From Candidatus Moraniibacteriota bacterium (GTDB lineage: Bacteria; Patescibacteriota; Minisyncoccia; Moranbacterales; GCA-2747515), in contig JALXES010000057.1 in the NCBI GenBank assembly GCA_027069365.1, positions 1 through 18,642 of the forward strand: a stretch of DNA of 18,642 bases. Reading direction: 5' to 3'. Below are positions 7,283-14,321 of this stretch, one piece after another (position 1 is the first letter of the stretch; every line of letters starts with the position of its first letter). The notes beneath the pieces are model-generated. The model was not told the DNA's origin. It made no database searches and was given only the letters and a program-made list of their open reading frames with translations. The position numbers and the translations under genes were made by a program.

Positions 7283-9388
7283 ATGGAAGCACTCCTCAAT
7301 CAACTCATACAAATCATTCTTGCGCTCATTACACTTGTGTCAAGCTATGTCGTGACGACAAGCGCTGTGACAAATACGTCATCACAAGCAGCAAATACGC
7401 AACAACAGTCAATGGTTGCTGCCACCACCGGGTCGCAGAGTGGGGCTGCGAGCACGACGGCGGCCGCACCGGCGGCGCCAACGTCTGTATCCGGTGGAAC
7501 ATCTGGTAGCGCTGCAGCAAGTACGAGCACGACAACGACCGCATCATCAGGCGGTGGCGGTTCGTCAGTAGCTATTGGTGGCGTCACGACGATTACTCTT
7601 GCCAACGGCGGTGGCTCCAATACAACGTTTGGCACGGGACCAATGCAAATCGGTATTAATGATGCATGGATGATCTATGGCGGGATTTACAGTGCGGCAG
7701 GGTGGAGCCCGACGTTAATTGAACACCTCAAGAGCGTGCCGTATGCTGCATTTCGGTTTATGAACTTCAATGGTAACGGTGGAAATGTGCCATTCCAGGT
7801 AGGCGAGCTTGGCGCGATGCCCAGTGGTGGTCCGGATGGGACATGGGCAGGACGTGTAAAGCCGGGAGAAATTCGTCCGGACAGCAATGGTGACTCCGGA
7901 CTTATCTCCTATGAGGCACAAATTGAACTGTGCAACAAAGCGCAGGTGGATTGTTGGATTAGTGTGCCTGCAAAAAGCGATCAAGAGGCAGACTATTCTG
8001 TGAAATTAGCGAAACTTGTCAAGGAGAAGCTAGATTCTTCGCGAAAGGTGTATGTGGAGTGGGCCAATGAGTCATGGAACTTCTTGGGTGGACTGTATGC
8101 GGCGGAGTATGCCGTAGCACGTGGCAAGCAGATGGGACTGTCCGGGGGAGATAGTGGATTGTATGGTATGGGATTTCAGTACACAGCGTGCGCCGGCGCA
8201 CAGCTCTGGAGTGGATTTGAGAGTGTCTTTACCGGTGCGGATCGCAACCGTTTGGTGACAGTGTTGTCAGGGCAATTTGGCGACCCCAATGATCCAAACA
8301 TCTACCTTCTGCGGACGCACTTTGATGCTTTGAAAGATGCAAAATGCAACCCCAACGGTGTGATGCCGGACGCCTATGCGATTGCACCGTATTTTGATGG
8401 TACGACAGGACAACTTGGTGCTTATGATACGGCACTTCAGGCATTTGAGGACGCCCTCCCTGATGGTGTATCCCTCGTGACATATGAGGGCGGCACAGAA
8501 AAGACGTATGACTACAATGCGTACTATGAGTACTTAAATGTGCTCTCCAAACACGTGAAGCTCTTCATGGCGTACAACCTCAATCAGCCGACATGGGGTG
8601 TTGCCAACGAAGACCTCAGTGATACACCACGTCTCAAAGCAATCCGAGACTGGCTGGCAAAGAACGGAACAGGGACAGGTGTGAGTGGTGGAACTGCCGC
8701 AGCAGCCAGCACAACCACCGCCGGCACAACCACCACTGCAGCAACAACGACGGGAGCGGCAACAGGTAGCACGACGAGTGGTACAGCAACGAGCGCTGCC
8801 GGGACAGGGAGCGCCACCACGGCGACAGCGAGTGCTACAGGGGGGACGATTACCAATGCCGGGACCGGTGCCAGCGCACAAAATACCGGCACGGATGGAT
8901 TTACTGCCGATGCCGGCGGTGCGTCTACACTACATGGAGAGCACTGGGACTACTGTGGTCCGACAGTGGAGACGTGGGATGTGCCATGTATCCGTCAGGG
9001 TGTGTCCGGGACATTTACAAACATTGCCAAGGGCAATGGCCCCGGGACGCTGCAGTTGTCAATCTTTGGTGACCACGACAGTGAGCCGCCGGGAGAGGAT
9101 GATGAGTGGATTCGCGTCATGGTGGATGATGTTGACCTCGGACTGATTTTCAACCACACTGTGGCGGACGACCGGTTCAACTTTACGCCGGAAATGGGCA
9201 GTAACGGTGACTGGGGAAATCTGAAGGAGCGTGAAGTCTCCAGTACAGCGCAGTTGACGGCAGATGAAATTGCGCGCATCACGGCAGATGGAACGGTAAC
9301 GGTACGCTTTGACTTTGTGGGGGACAGTCACAACAATTTCCAGTATGTGCCGGCAGAAGAGTACATCAAGTGGACGTTGAGTTATTAG
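7283..9388 (+). CDS. surface-anchored GH-A-clan-like protein with C-terminal beta domain
   Basis: 701 residues; the start is fixed by an in-frame stop 9 bases upstream. Architecture: hydrophobic anchor (about 6-24), Ser/Thr/Ala/Gly linker (about 25-118), core (about 119-461), second Thr/Ala/Gly linker (about 463-538), C-terminal beta-rich domain (541-701). The core shows the strand pattern of a clan GH-A (beta/alpha)8 barrel: QIGIN, FRFMNFN (Arg after strand 2), [17 protein letters not shown] with N262-E263 as putative acid/base, TVLSG, AIAPY, LVTYEGG with E402 as putative nucleophile, and [11 protein letters not shown]. That Asn-Glu plus later Glu pairing is the clan signature, so a retaining glycosidase on an extracellular glycan is the leading guess. 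The substrate cannot be read from the sequence. The C-terminal domain may bind sugar. There is no Lys or Arg before residue 150, which is unusual for an anchored protein. Confidence 0.8.
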   Translation: MEALLNQLIQIILALITLVSSYVVTTSAVTNTSSQAANTQQQSMVAATTGSQSGAASTTAAAPAAPTSVSGGTSGSAAASTSTTTTASSGGGGSSVAIGGVTTITLANGGGSNTTFGTGPMQIGINDAWMIYGGIYSAAGWSPTLIEHLKSVPYAAFRFMNFNGNGGNVPFQVGELGAMPSGGPDGTWAGRVKPGEIRPDSNGDSGLISYEAQIELCNKAQVDCWISVPAKSDQEADYSVKLAKLVKEKLDSSRKVYVEWANESWNFLGGLYAAEYAVARGKQMGLSGGDSGLYGMGFQYTACAGAQLWSGFESVFTGADRNRLVTVLSGQFGDPNDPNIYLLRTHFDALKDAKCNPNGVMPDAYAIAPYFDGTTGQLGAYDTALQAFEDALPDGVSLVTYEGGTEKTYDYNAYYEYLNVLSKHVKLFMAYNLNQPTWGVANEDLSDTPRLKAIRDWLAKNGTGTGVSGGTAAAASTTTAGTTTTAATTTGAATGSTTSGTATSAAGTGSATTATASATGGTITNAGTGASAQNTGTDGFTADAGGASTLHGEHWDYCGPTVETWDVPCIRQGVSGTFTNIAKGNGPGTLQLSIFGDHDSEPPGEDDEWIRVMVDDVDLGLIFNHTVADDRFNFTPEMGSNGDWGNLKEREVSSTAQLTADEIARITADGTVTVRFDFVGDSHNNFQYVPAEEYIKWTLSY
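8219..8253 (+). repeat. 35-bp exact direct repeat within paralogous genes (copy 1)
   Basis: It is identical to 11580-11614 and encodes the same [11 protein letters not shown] stretch in both surface proteins. Flanking bases are also similar. Silent differences elsewhere between the paralogs make this perfectly conserved block stand out. Confidence 0.9.
8669..8902 (+). repeat. low-complexity Thr/Ala/Gly linker-coding segment
   Basis: Codes about 78 residues dominated by Thr, Ala, Gly and Ser, with runs of ACN/GCN codons. It separates the GH-like core from the C-terminal beta domain and is absent from the shorter paralog. Composition suggests a flexible, possibly O-glycosylated spacer prone to slippage in length. 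Confidence 0.75.
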
Positions 9389-9408
9389 GCAGAGACGCAG
9401 GGGATATG

Positions 9409-9446
9409 CACACACCAGCACGCTTGTGGCAGCGTGCTGGTGTGTG
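9409..9446. other. perfect 15-bp hairpin between GH-like gene and epimerase
   Basis: The arms CACACACCAGCACGC (9409-9423) and its exact complement (9432-9446) enclose an 8-base loop. No T-run follows on either strand, so it is not a standard intrinsic terminator. It overlaps the predicted epimerase promoter: the loop carries the candidate -35 and the 3' arm the spacer. It could be an attenuating structure at the end of the upstream mRNA or an operator. Confidence 0.8.
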
Positions 9447-9453
9447 GTAAGAT
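9424..9453 (+). promoter_or_regulatory. candidate promoter for the epimerase
   Basis: TTGTGG (9424-9429) and TAAGAT (9448-9453) are spaced by 18 bases, with TGTGG directly before the -10 as in other promoters of this window. It overlaps the 15-bp hairpin. Moderate match only. Confidence 0.4.
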
Positions 9454-9486
9454 GGTGAGGAAACAATTCATAAAGAACTCATTTGT

Positions 9487-10473
9487 ATGACGAAGGTGTT
9501 GATTACCGGCGGGGCCGGCTTTATCGGGAGTGCATGCGCAAAGGCGTTGATGGACCGCGGTGATAAGGTGGTACTCGTTGACAATTTCAATGATTACTAT
9601 GACCCGCAACTCAAGGAGGATCGCATTGCAAAGTTCTTGAAGGGGTATCGCAACAAGCGCGGAGAAGATAAGAAGGGAAAATTTACGCTGTACAGGGCGG
9701 ATATTGGTGATGTTACGCGCATGGAGCGTATTTTTGCAAAAGAAAAACCGCACAAGGTTATTCACTTGGCAGCGATGGCCGGTGTGCGCGCATCACTGGA
9801 GGATCCGCTGCGCTATGTTGACGTGAATGTGTTAGGGACAACAAACCTCTTGACGCTTGCCGTTAAGTACAAGGTTAAGAACTTTGTGTATGCGTCCAGT
9901 TCCAGTGTGTACGGCGGGAACACCAAGGTGCCGTTTAGCGAGAAGGACCCCGTGGATCGGCCTGTCTCACCCTACGCAGCAACCAAAAAAGCAACAGAAC
10001 TTCTGGCGCATACGTTTAGTCACTTGTACGGACTCAAGACAACGGGCCTGCGCTATTTCACCGTCTACGGTCCGTGGGGACGTCCGGATATGGGTGTGTT
10101 TACGTTTCCCGAGCGCATCATGCGCGGCCAGACGATTGACGTATACAACCGCGGAGACATGGAGCGCAACTTCACATACATTGATGACATTGTTTCCGGG
10201 ACACTGACGGTGCTGGATGCTAACTTGGATTATGATGTGATAAATATCGGTGGCGACCGCACGGTAAAACTGATGGATTTCATCGCTGAGACGGAGAAGG
10301 CACTTGGTATCAAAGCCAAGAAACGCTTGCTGCCAATGCAGCCGGGTGATGTCAAAGTCACATCGGCCAATATTCGCAAATTGCGTGCGCTGGGGTGGCG
10401 CCCGACAACACGCATAGAGCAGGGCATCCCGGCATTCATTGCGTGGTACAAGGAGTATTACAAAGACGCATAG
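9487..10473 (+). CDS. NAD-dependent epimerase, UDP-glucuronate 4-epimerase-like (extended SDR)
   Basis: 328 residues of the extended short-chain dehydrogenase type. The NAD-binding Rossmann motif GGAGFIG is at residues 8-14. D32 in LVDNFNDYYD marks NAD rather than NADP preference. The catalytic set is Ser/Thr in YASSSSVYGG (about 135-144) and the YxxxK pair in YAATKKATELL (about 163-173). The NDYYD segment, RYFTVYGPWGRPDMG and the RNFTYIDDIV motif are characteristic of the UDP-glucuronate 4-epimerase (CapI/LpsL-like) subgroup, which makes UDP-galacturonate for surface polysaccharides. A UDP-glucose/galactose specificity cannot be excluded. It sits between the two GH-like paralogs on the same strand, pointing to a role in envelope or exported glycan synthesis (inference). 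Confidence 0.9.
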   Translation: MTKVLITGGAGFIGSACAKALMDRGDKVVLVDNFNDYYDPQLKEDRIAKFLKGYRNKRGEDKKGKFTLYRADIGDVTRMERIFAKEKPHKVIHLAAMAGVRASLEDPLRYVDVNVLGTTNLLTLAVKYKVKNFVYASSSSVYGGNTKVPFSEKDPVDRPVSPYAATKKATELLAHTFSHLYGLKTTGLRYFTVYGPWGRPDMGVFTFPERIMRGQTIDVYNRGDMERNFTYIDDIVSGTLTVLDANLDYDVINIGGDRTVKLMDFIAETEKALGIKAKKRLLPMQPGDVKVTSANIRKLRALGWRPTTRIEQGIPAFIAWYKEYYKDA

Positions 10474-10547
10474 CGGGTTGTGCAAGAGCGTAAATATGCC
10501 TTAGTGGAAAGGGGTGTGTGTGGCGGCATGGCTTGTGGGGGAATACA

Positions 10548-10558
10548 TATGGTATACT
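10548..10558 (+). promoter_or_regulatory. extended -10 promoter for the second GH-A-like surface protein
   Basis: TATGGTATACT, with -10 TATACT at 10553-10558, identical over 11 bases to the element before the first paralog. The predicted leader is about 52 bases. The -35 is poor. Confidence 0.6.
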
Positions 10559-10616
10559 GAAACAAAGAGAACTGTGCGCGTGTTGTGCGTGCACAAACAC
10601 TAAACAAAAGATATCT

Positions 10617-12023
10617 ATGGAGGCAATCCTCAGTCAGCTTATACAGATCGTCCTTGCACTCATTACGCTGATTTCCAGTTACATGGTAACAACAACTGCT
10701 GTTTCGCAAACGGCAACGACTGCGGCGAGCGGCGCAACAACACAACAGCGATCAGCTGTTGTCGCACAGACTGGAGCAGCTGCGCAACATCAGAGCGCTG
10801 CCTCGCAGGCTGCTGCGCCGACGGCGCCAACGTCTGTGTCCGGTGGCACCACCGCATCACAGACATCATCAACAACAAACGCAGCAGCGCAGACGCGCAC
10901 AGCTGCGACTGGCGGCGGGACGTCTGTGGCTGTTGCGGGCGTGACGTCGCTGACGACGAGCTCTAGCGGTGGCACCGCAGCGACCACAACCGGTGGCACA
11001 ACGACAACAGTTGCCAATGGTGGCGGATCCAATACAACGCTCGGTGCAGGACCGATGCAGATCGGCATCAATGATACCTGGGAGGTTTATGGAGGCATTT
11101 ACGGTGGTGGACTGACGTGGAGCGGTGCACTGGTCGAACATCTCAAGAGTGTGCCATACAGCGTATTCCGGTTTATGAACTTCAATGGCAATGGTGCGCA
11201 AATCCCGGATGGTGGACCGGAGGAGACGTGGGCAACACGCGTACCGGCCGGAGAGACGCAAGGTGTACGCATCTCCTATGAGGCGCAGATTGCGCTGTGC
11301 AACCAGGCCAAAATTGATTGCTGGATTAGTGTGCCGGCAAAGACGGACAAAGATCCCACATTTGCCCCAAGCCTCGCAAAACTTGTCAAAGAGCAATTGG
11401 ATCCCTCGCTCAAGGTGTACATCGAGTGGTCCAATGAAGCGTGGAATGATGGTGGGTATAGCGCCGGCTATGCGGCACGCCGTGCGCGTGAAATGGGATT
11501 TACAGCAGATGATACGTCAGATTATGTCATGAGCATGATGTATGCACCGTGTGCAGCCGCACAGCTCTGGAGCGGATTCGAGAGTGTCTTTACCGGTGCG
11601 GATCGCAACCGTTTAGTGACGGTACTCTCCGGGCATGCAACAGGGGATAACTGGTGGAATGAACAAGCGATTAAGCGCTTGGATGACCCGAAGTGCAATC
11701 CAAATGGCTTGCACCCTGATGTGTTTGCAACGGCACCGTACTTTGGTGGGAGTGCCAGCGATGCAGATGCATTGGAGCCGAGCTTCAAAAAACTGCGCGA
11801 GGTTGTCCCGGACGATATTGCTCTTGTGACCTATGAAGGCGGTACGTGGGAGGCGTATGATTACGACGGGTACTACCACTATTTGGATGTTCTGTCAAAA
11901 TATTTCACACTCTTTATGGCATACAACCTCAATCAGCCGACGTATGGCGTTGCCAACGAAGATCTCAGTGATACGCCGCGCCTGAAAGCAATTCGTGATT
12001 GGTTGGCAAAGAATGCACAATAA
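10617..12023 (+). CDS. surface-anchored GH-A-clan-like protein, short paralog
   Basis: 468 residues. ATG 10617 is chosen because the product then starts [12 protein letters not shown], aligned with the first paralog; the open frame extends upstream past the promoter. Of the first 29 residues, 23 are identical to the paralog. Architecture: hydrophobic anchor (about 6-24), Ser/Thr/Ala/Gln-rich linker (about 25-144), GH-A-like core (about 145-465), then stop, with no second linker or C-terminal beta domain. The putative catalytic pair is conserved: N273-E274 in [10 protein letters not shown] and E407 in LVTYEGG. The barrel-end strand reads NQPTYGV where the paralog has NQPTWGV, so a position often occupied by an aromatic stacking residue is Tyr instead of Trp. 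It is probably a tandem duplication, with different glycan reach or specificity (inference). Confidence 0.8.
   Translation: MEAILSQLIQIVLALITLISSYMVTTTAVSQTATTAASGATTQQRSAVVAQTGAAAQHQSAASQAAAPTAPTSVSGGTTASQTSSTTNAAAQTRTAATGGGTSVAVAGVTSLTTSSSGGTAATTTGGTTTTVANGGGSNTTLGAGPMQIGINDTWEVYGGIYGGGLTWSGALVEHLKSVPYSVFRFMNFNGNGAQIPDGGPEETWATRVPAGETQGVRISYEAQIALCNQAKIDCWISVPAKTDKDPTFAPSLAKLVKEQLDPSLKVYIEWSNEAWNDGGYSAGYAARRAREMGFTADDTSDYVMSMMYAPCAAAQLWSGFESVFTGADRNRLVTVLSGHATGDNWWNEQAIKRLDDPKCNPNGLHPDVFATAPYFGGSASDADALEPSFKKLREVVPDDIALVTYEGGTWEAYDYDGYYHYLDVLSKYFTLFMAYNLNQPTYGVANEDLSDTPRLKAIRDWLAKNAQ
11580..11614 (+). repeat. 35-bp exact direct repeat within paralogous genes (copy 2)
   Basis: It is identical to 8219-8253, about 3.36 kb apart in direct orientation. 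Recombination between the copies would delete the epimerase and fuse the two GH-like genes in frame, since both copies code the same residues. Confidence 0.9.
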
Positions 12024-12025
12024 AC

Positions 12026-12055
12026 TTGCCTTAGACGGCACTCATGTAGTATAGT
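12026..12055 (+). promoter_or_regulatory. promoter for the TasA-like/SipW module
   Basis: TTGCCT (12026-12031), an 18-base spacer and TATAGT (12050-12055) in the context TGTAGTATAGT. Directly after the -10 lies a small palindrome, GGATT-ATT-AATCC (12056-12068), at the expected transcription start. That is a possible operator site. Confidence 0.55.
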
Positions 12056-12085
12056 GGATTATTAATCCGCTCTAAGTGTGAGTCT

Positions 12086-12703
12086 ATGGGAACAATTCTG
12101 CGCAGCGCACTGATTGTGTTGGCAATTGCTGCTGCTGTCAGCGGCGCAACGACAGCGTATTTCAGTGACAGCGAAACAAGTCACAATAACACCTTTACAG
12201 CAGGGACGCTGGACCTCGCGGTGGATGGTGAAAATCCACTGGCGCATGCGAAATTCGCCGTAACAAATATGCATCCTGGTGAGAGCACACAAGGCATCTA
12301 CCGCTTGACAAATACCGGCAGTATTGATGGCTATGTAGATATTGCGTCACTAACAGTGACATCACAGGAGAATGGCTGCAACGAGCCGGAAACGACAGCG
12401 GGAGATGCAACGTGCGGCACACCGGGTGCCGGCGAGGGGGAATTGGCGCAGTTTATACAGGTACAGCTGTTTGAAGACGCAGGGTGCGACGGCGCTGTCT
12501 CAAGTGGAGACACTGTCTTTTACAGTGGTCTCGTCAAGGATGTGCCGAGCAGTTTTGAGTTAAACACAGCACTTGCTGCCGGTGGTGCGCTGTGTATCTC
12601 TGCGCGGTTTGACTGGCCGAGCACAGCACAGGACAATCTCGCGCAGGGTGACGGTATGCAGCTTGATCTGGCCTTTGAGCTTGCGCAGACAACAGCACAG
12701 TAG
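12086..12703 (+). CDS. TasA/camelysin (CalY)-family secreted fibre-type protein
   Basis: 205 residues. The N-terminus is a SipW-type signal: a hydrophobic stretch (about 7-19), then the hallmark GATTAYFSDSE (20-30) and NNTFTAGTLDL (34-44), which follow the cleavage site in TasA/camelysin proteins. The rest is a beta-sandwich with the family's internal pattern (LTNTGSIDGYVDI at about 74-86 and the closing NLAQGDGMQLDLAFEL). Four cysteines (98, 110, 134, 170) suggest two disulfides, which Bacillus TasA lacks. Relatives assemble into extracellular fibres or act as surface metalloproteases; no HExxH motif is present here, which favours a structural role. The gene for its likely dedicated signal peptidase starts 9 bases downstream. 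The family is secure; fibre formation is inference. Confidence 0.9.
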   Translation: MGTILRSALIVLAIAAAVSGATTAYFSDSETSHNNTFTAGTLDLAVDGENPLAHAKFAVTNMHPGESTQGIYRLTNTGSIDGYVDIASLTVTSQENGCNEPETTAGDATCGTPGAGEGELAQFIQVQLFEDAGCDGAVSSGDTVFYSGLVKDVPSSFELNTALAAGGALCISARFDWPSTAQDNLAQGDGMQLDLAFELAQTTAQ

Positions 12704-12712
12704 GCGCACGCT

Positions 12713-13243
12713 ATGAACGTCTCACGTATTTTTCGCGGTATCCAGTACGTTATTGTCGCACTCATTGTCGCGCTGGGAGTGTTGCTGGGCGCAAGCGCTG
12801 TGCCGCTATTCGGTAAGTACGGCGTCTATACAGTGCTCTCGGGCTCCATGGCGCCGACAATCAGCACGGGTAGTATTGTTGTGGTACGTCCCCAAGAGAC
12901 ATACACGCGCGGTGATGTTATCACTGCAAAGAGCGGTGACCCGCACCGACCAGTCACGCACCGTATTGTGGATGTGACACCGGAAGGCTTTGTCACACAG
13001 GGTGATGCCAATGCCGCTCCCGACAGCATCGTGCGCGCACCCAAGGACGTGCTGGGGCGCGTGGTATTTCACGTGCCACTTGTTGGCTATCCCATTGCTT
13101 GGGTGCAAACGCCGCAGGGCTTTATCTTTTTGCTCGTCATCCCATCGGTGCTTATTGTATACCATGAGATTTTGTCCATGGCGACGACGCTTGAGAAAAC
13201 ACTACGCCAACGGACACGACGCACGCATGCGCAGCGGGAGTAG
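12713..13243 (+). CDS. signal peptidase I, SipW/ER type (Ser-His)
   Basis: 176 residues with an N-terminal membrane segment (about 10-30) and a C-terminal one (about 136-155), the SipW topology. The catalytic region reads VLSGSMAPTI, with nucleophile S45. The second catalytic residue is H83 in VTHRIVDV, replacing the Lys of ordinary bacterial signal peptidases. The acidic box is GDANAAPD (D98, D104). These are the features of the archaeal/ER-like S26B group. It should cleave the TasA-like protein encoded 9 bases upstream, as SipW does for TasA in Bacillus. The C-terminus is strongly basic (RQRTRRTHAQRE) on the presumed cytoplasmic side. Not given the symbol sipW, because other S26B peptidases look alike. 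Confidence 0.92.
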   Translation: MNVSRIFRGIQYVIVALIVALGVLLGASAVPLFGKYGVYTVLSGSMAPTISTGSIVVVRPQETYTRGDVITAKSGDPHRPVTHRIVDVTPEGFVTQGDANAAPDSIVRAPKDVLGRVVFHVPLVGYPIAWVQTPQGFIFLLVIPSVLIVYHEILSMATTLEKTLRQRTRRTHAQRE

Positions 13244-13321
13244 GCACAGAAGTCGTGTATTCACGCAAAGTATGTTGAGCAACTGTGGCGCGATAGCACC
13301 GTGTGAAGCATAACGATAACC

Positions 13322-14227
13322 ATGAGATCGTACAACCGAACAACTTCATGGCGCTCTCTGATGGTGGCGCTGGTGTGCGCGTGCATACTGTTTGCAGCAC
13401 CGGCACACGCACAAGTAGCGATTGACGTGTCGTGGGGACGTCACGAGCGTGTTTTTAATGAGCGCAATATTGCACCGGGAACACAGGTACGTCACACAAT
13501 CACCGTCACAAATGCGGGTGATGTACAGGACGTGTATCTCACGCTCCGGCACGTGCGTGGGCGCGCGCTTGCGCGGCACTTGCGCGTGGCGCTGATTGAG
13601 AAAAAGACCGGCGCGTACCTCATCGGTGGTCCGGGTGAACGTATGACGGTGCACCAACTGGCCGCCGCGAAGCATGTGTTTGTACAGCGGCTGGGTGCTG
13701 GTGAGCGCCGCCGTTATACACTTCTTGTAACGTTTGACAAGGATGCCGGCAATACTTTGCAGGGCGCCTCTACGCGTTTTGATCTCACGTTTGGCGTGAC
13801 CGGTGAACCGGTGTCACCCAGTGCGCCATTGCCGCGACGTCACACACCTGGTGCTGCAGCGCACAGAGGTGATGTGTTGGGTGCGGAGACAGTCGTGGAT
13901 GACGACGTGCAGGATGCGGTGGTGCTGGGTGCCGATGGTGTGGCGCGGCGCGCGGATGCTGTTGTGTGCGCCGGATGGGAGCGTCTGGCGTGGCTTATTG
14001 GTTTACTTGTGTTCAGCGGACTTGTGGTACTGACAGTGCGCCGCACACGTGCCGCGCGCAGAGCTGACGGCACAGTGTTGCGCGCACCGGTAGTGGTACT
14101 TTTGCTTTTCAGCATGCTTCTGTTTGTGGCGTGGTTTGTGATTGCGCAGTGTCCGACGACGTGGTGGTTCCCATTGGGTGTGCTGGCGGGGAGCCTTGTT
14201 GCAATCACAGTGCAGCGCAGGCCATAG
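13322..14227 (+). CDS. secreted TasA-like-domain protein with C-terminal membrane segments
   Basis: 301 residues. A conventional Sec signal peptide ends AAPAHA-QV (predicted cleavage after residue 30). It is followed by one beta-sandwich domain (about 31-162) whose start (NIAPGTQVRHTITVTNAGDVQDVYLTL is the region 49-75) and end (AGNTLQGASTRFDLTFG, 142-158) echo the TasA/camelysin fold. A Pro/Asp-rich spacer (163-215) contains two VLGA(E/D) motifs. Three predicted transmembrane helices follow (about 222-239, 255-275, 281-298). No member of this exact architecture is known to me. Lying 78 bases after the signal peptidase on the same strand, it could anchor or nucleate fibres of the TasA-like protein at the cell surface, as TapA does in Bacillus by a different structure (inference). 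Confidence 0.75.
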   Translation: MRSYNRTTSWRSLMVALVCACILFAAPAHAQVAIDVSWGRHERVFNERNIAPGTQVRHTITVTNAGDVQDVYLTLRHVRGRALARHLRVALIEKKTGAYLIGGPGERMTVHQLAAAKHVFVQRLGAGERRRYTLLVTFDKDAGNTLQGASTRFDLTFGVTGEPVSPSAPLPRRHTPGAAAHRGDVLGAETVVDDDVQDAVVLGADGVARRADAVVCAGWERLAWLIGLLVFSGLVVLTVRRTRAARRADGTVLRAPVVVLLLFSMLLFVAWFVIAQCPTTWWFPLGVLAGSLVAITVQRRP

Positions 14228-14240
14228 GGCGGAAGGTCTT

Positions 14241-14262
14241 CGCATTCTCTCGACGAGATGCG
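14241..14262. other. imperfect hairpin upstream of lepA
   Basis: CGCAT-(T bulge)-CTC pairs with GAG-ATGCG around a TCGAC loop. No T-run follows. It overlaps the candidate -35 of lepA, so it may be an operator or the weak end of the preceding transcript. Support is structural only. Confidence 0.35.
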
Positions 14263-14278
14263 CAGCGCCGTGTATGAT
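14250..14278 (+). promoter_or_regulatory. candidate promoter for lepA
   Basis: TCGACG (14250-14255) and TATGAT (14273-14278) are separated by 17 bases, ending 43 bases before the lepA ATG. Partial consensus match. Confidence 0.4.
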
Positions 14279-14321
14279 GGTGACAAGGGGCGTGCGAACA
14301 CAGAGCTTTTACGGTACAGAC

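Noticed and set aside
7360..7640. Repeat-rich DNA considered as a CRISPR or tandem repeat array
   Set aside because: No unit of constant length; it is codon-level low complexity of a protein linker.
8685..9146. 153-codon frame inside the first GH-like gene
   Set aside because: A frame-shifted reading of the Thr/Ala/Gly linker DNA, with a Gln/Arg/Pro-rich nonsense composition.
10518..10616. Extension of the second GH-like protein by 33 residues
   Set aside because: It lies across the promoter, and the paralog starts exactly at the MEA motif with an upstream stop.
14142..14321. N-terminal extension of LepA by 60 residues
   Set aside because: It overlaps the end of the preceding gene and its sequence is unlike EF4; the family start is at 14322.
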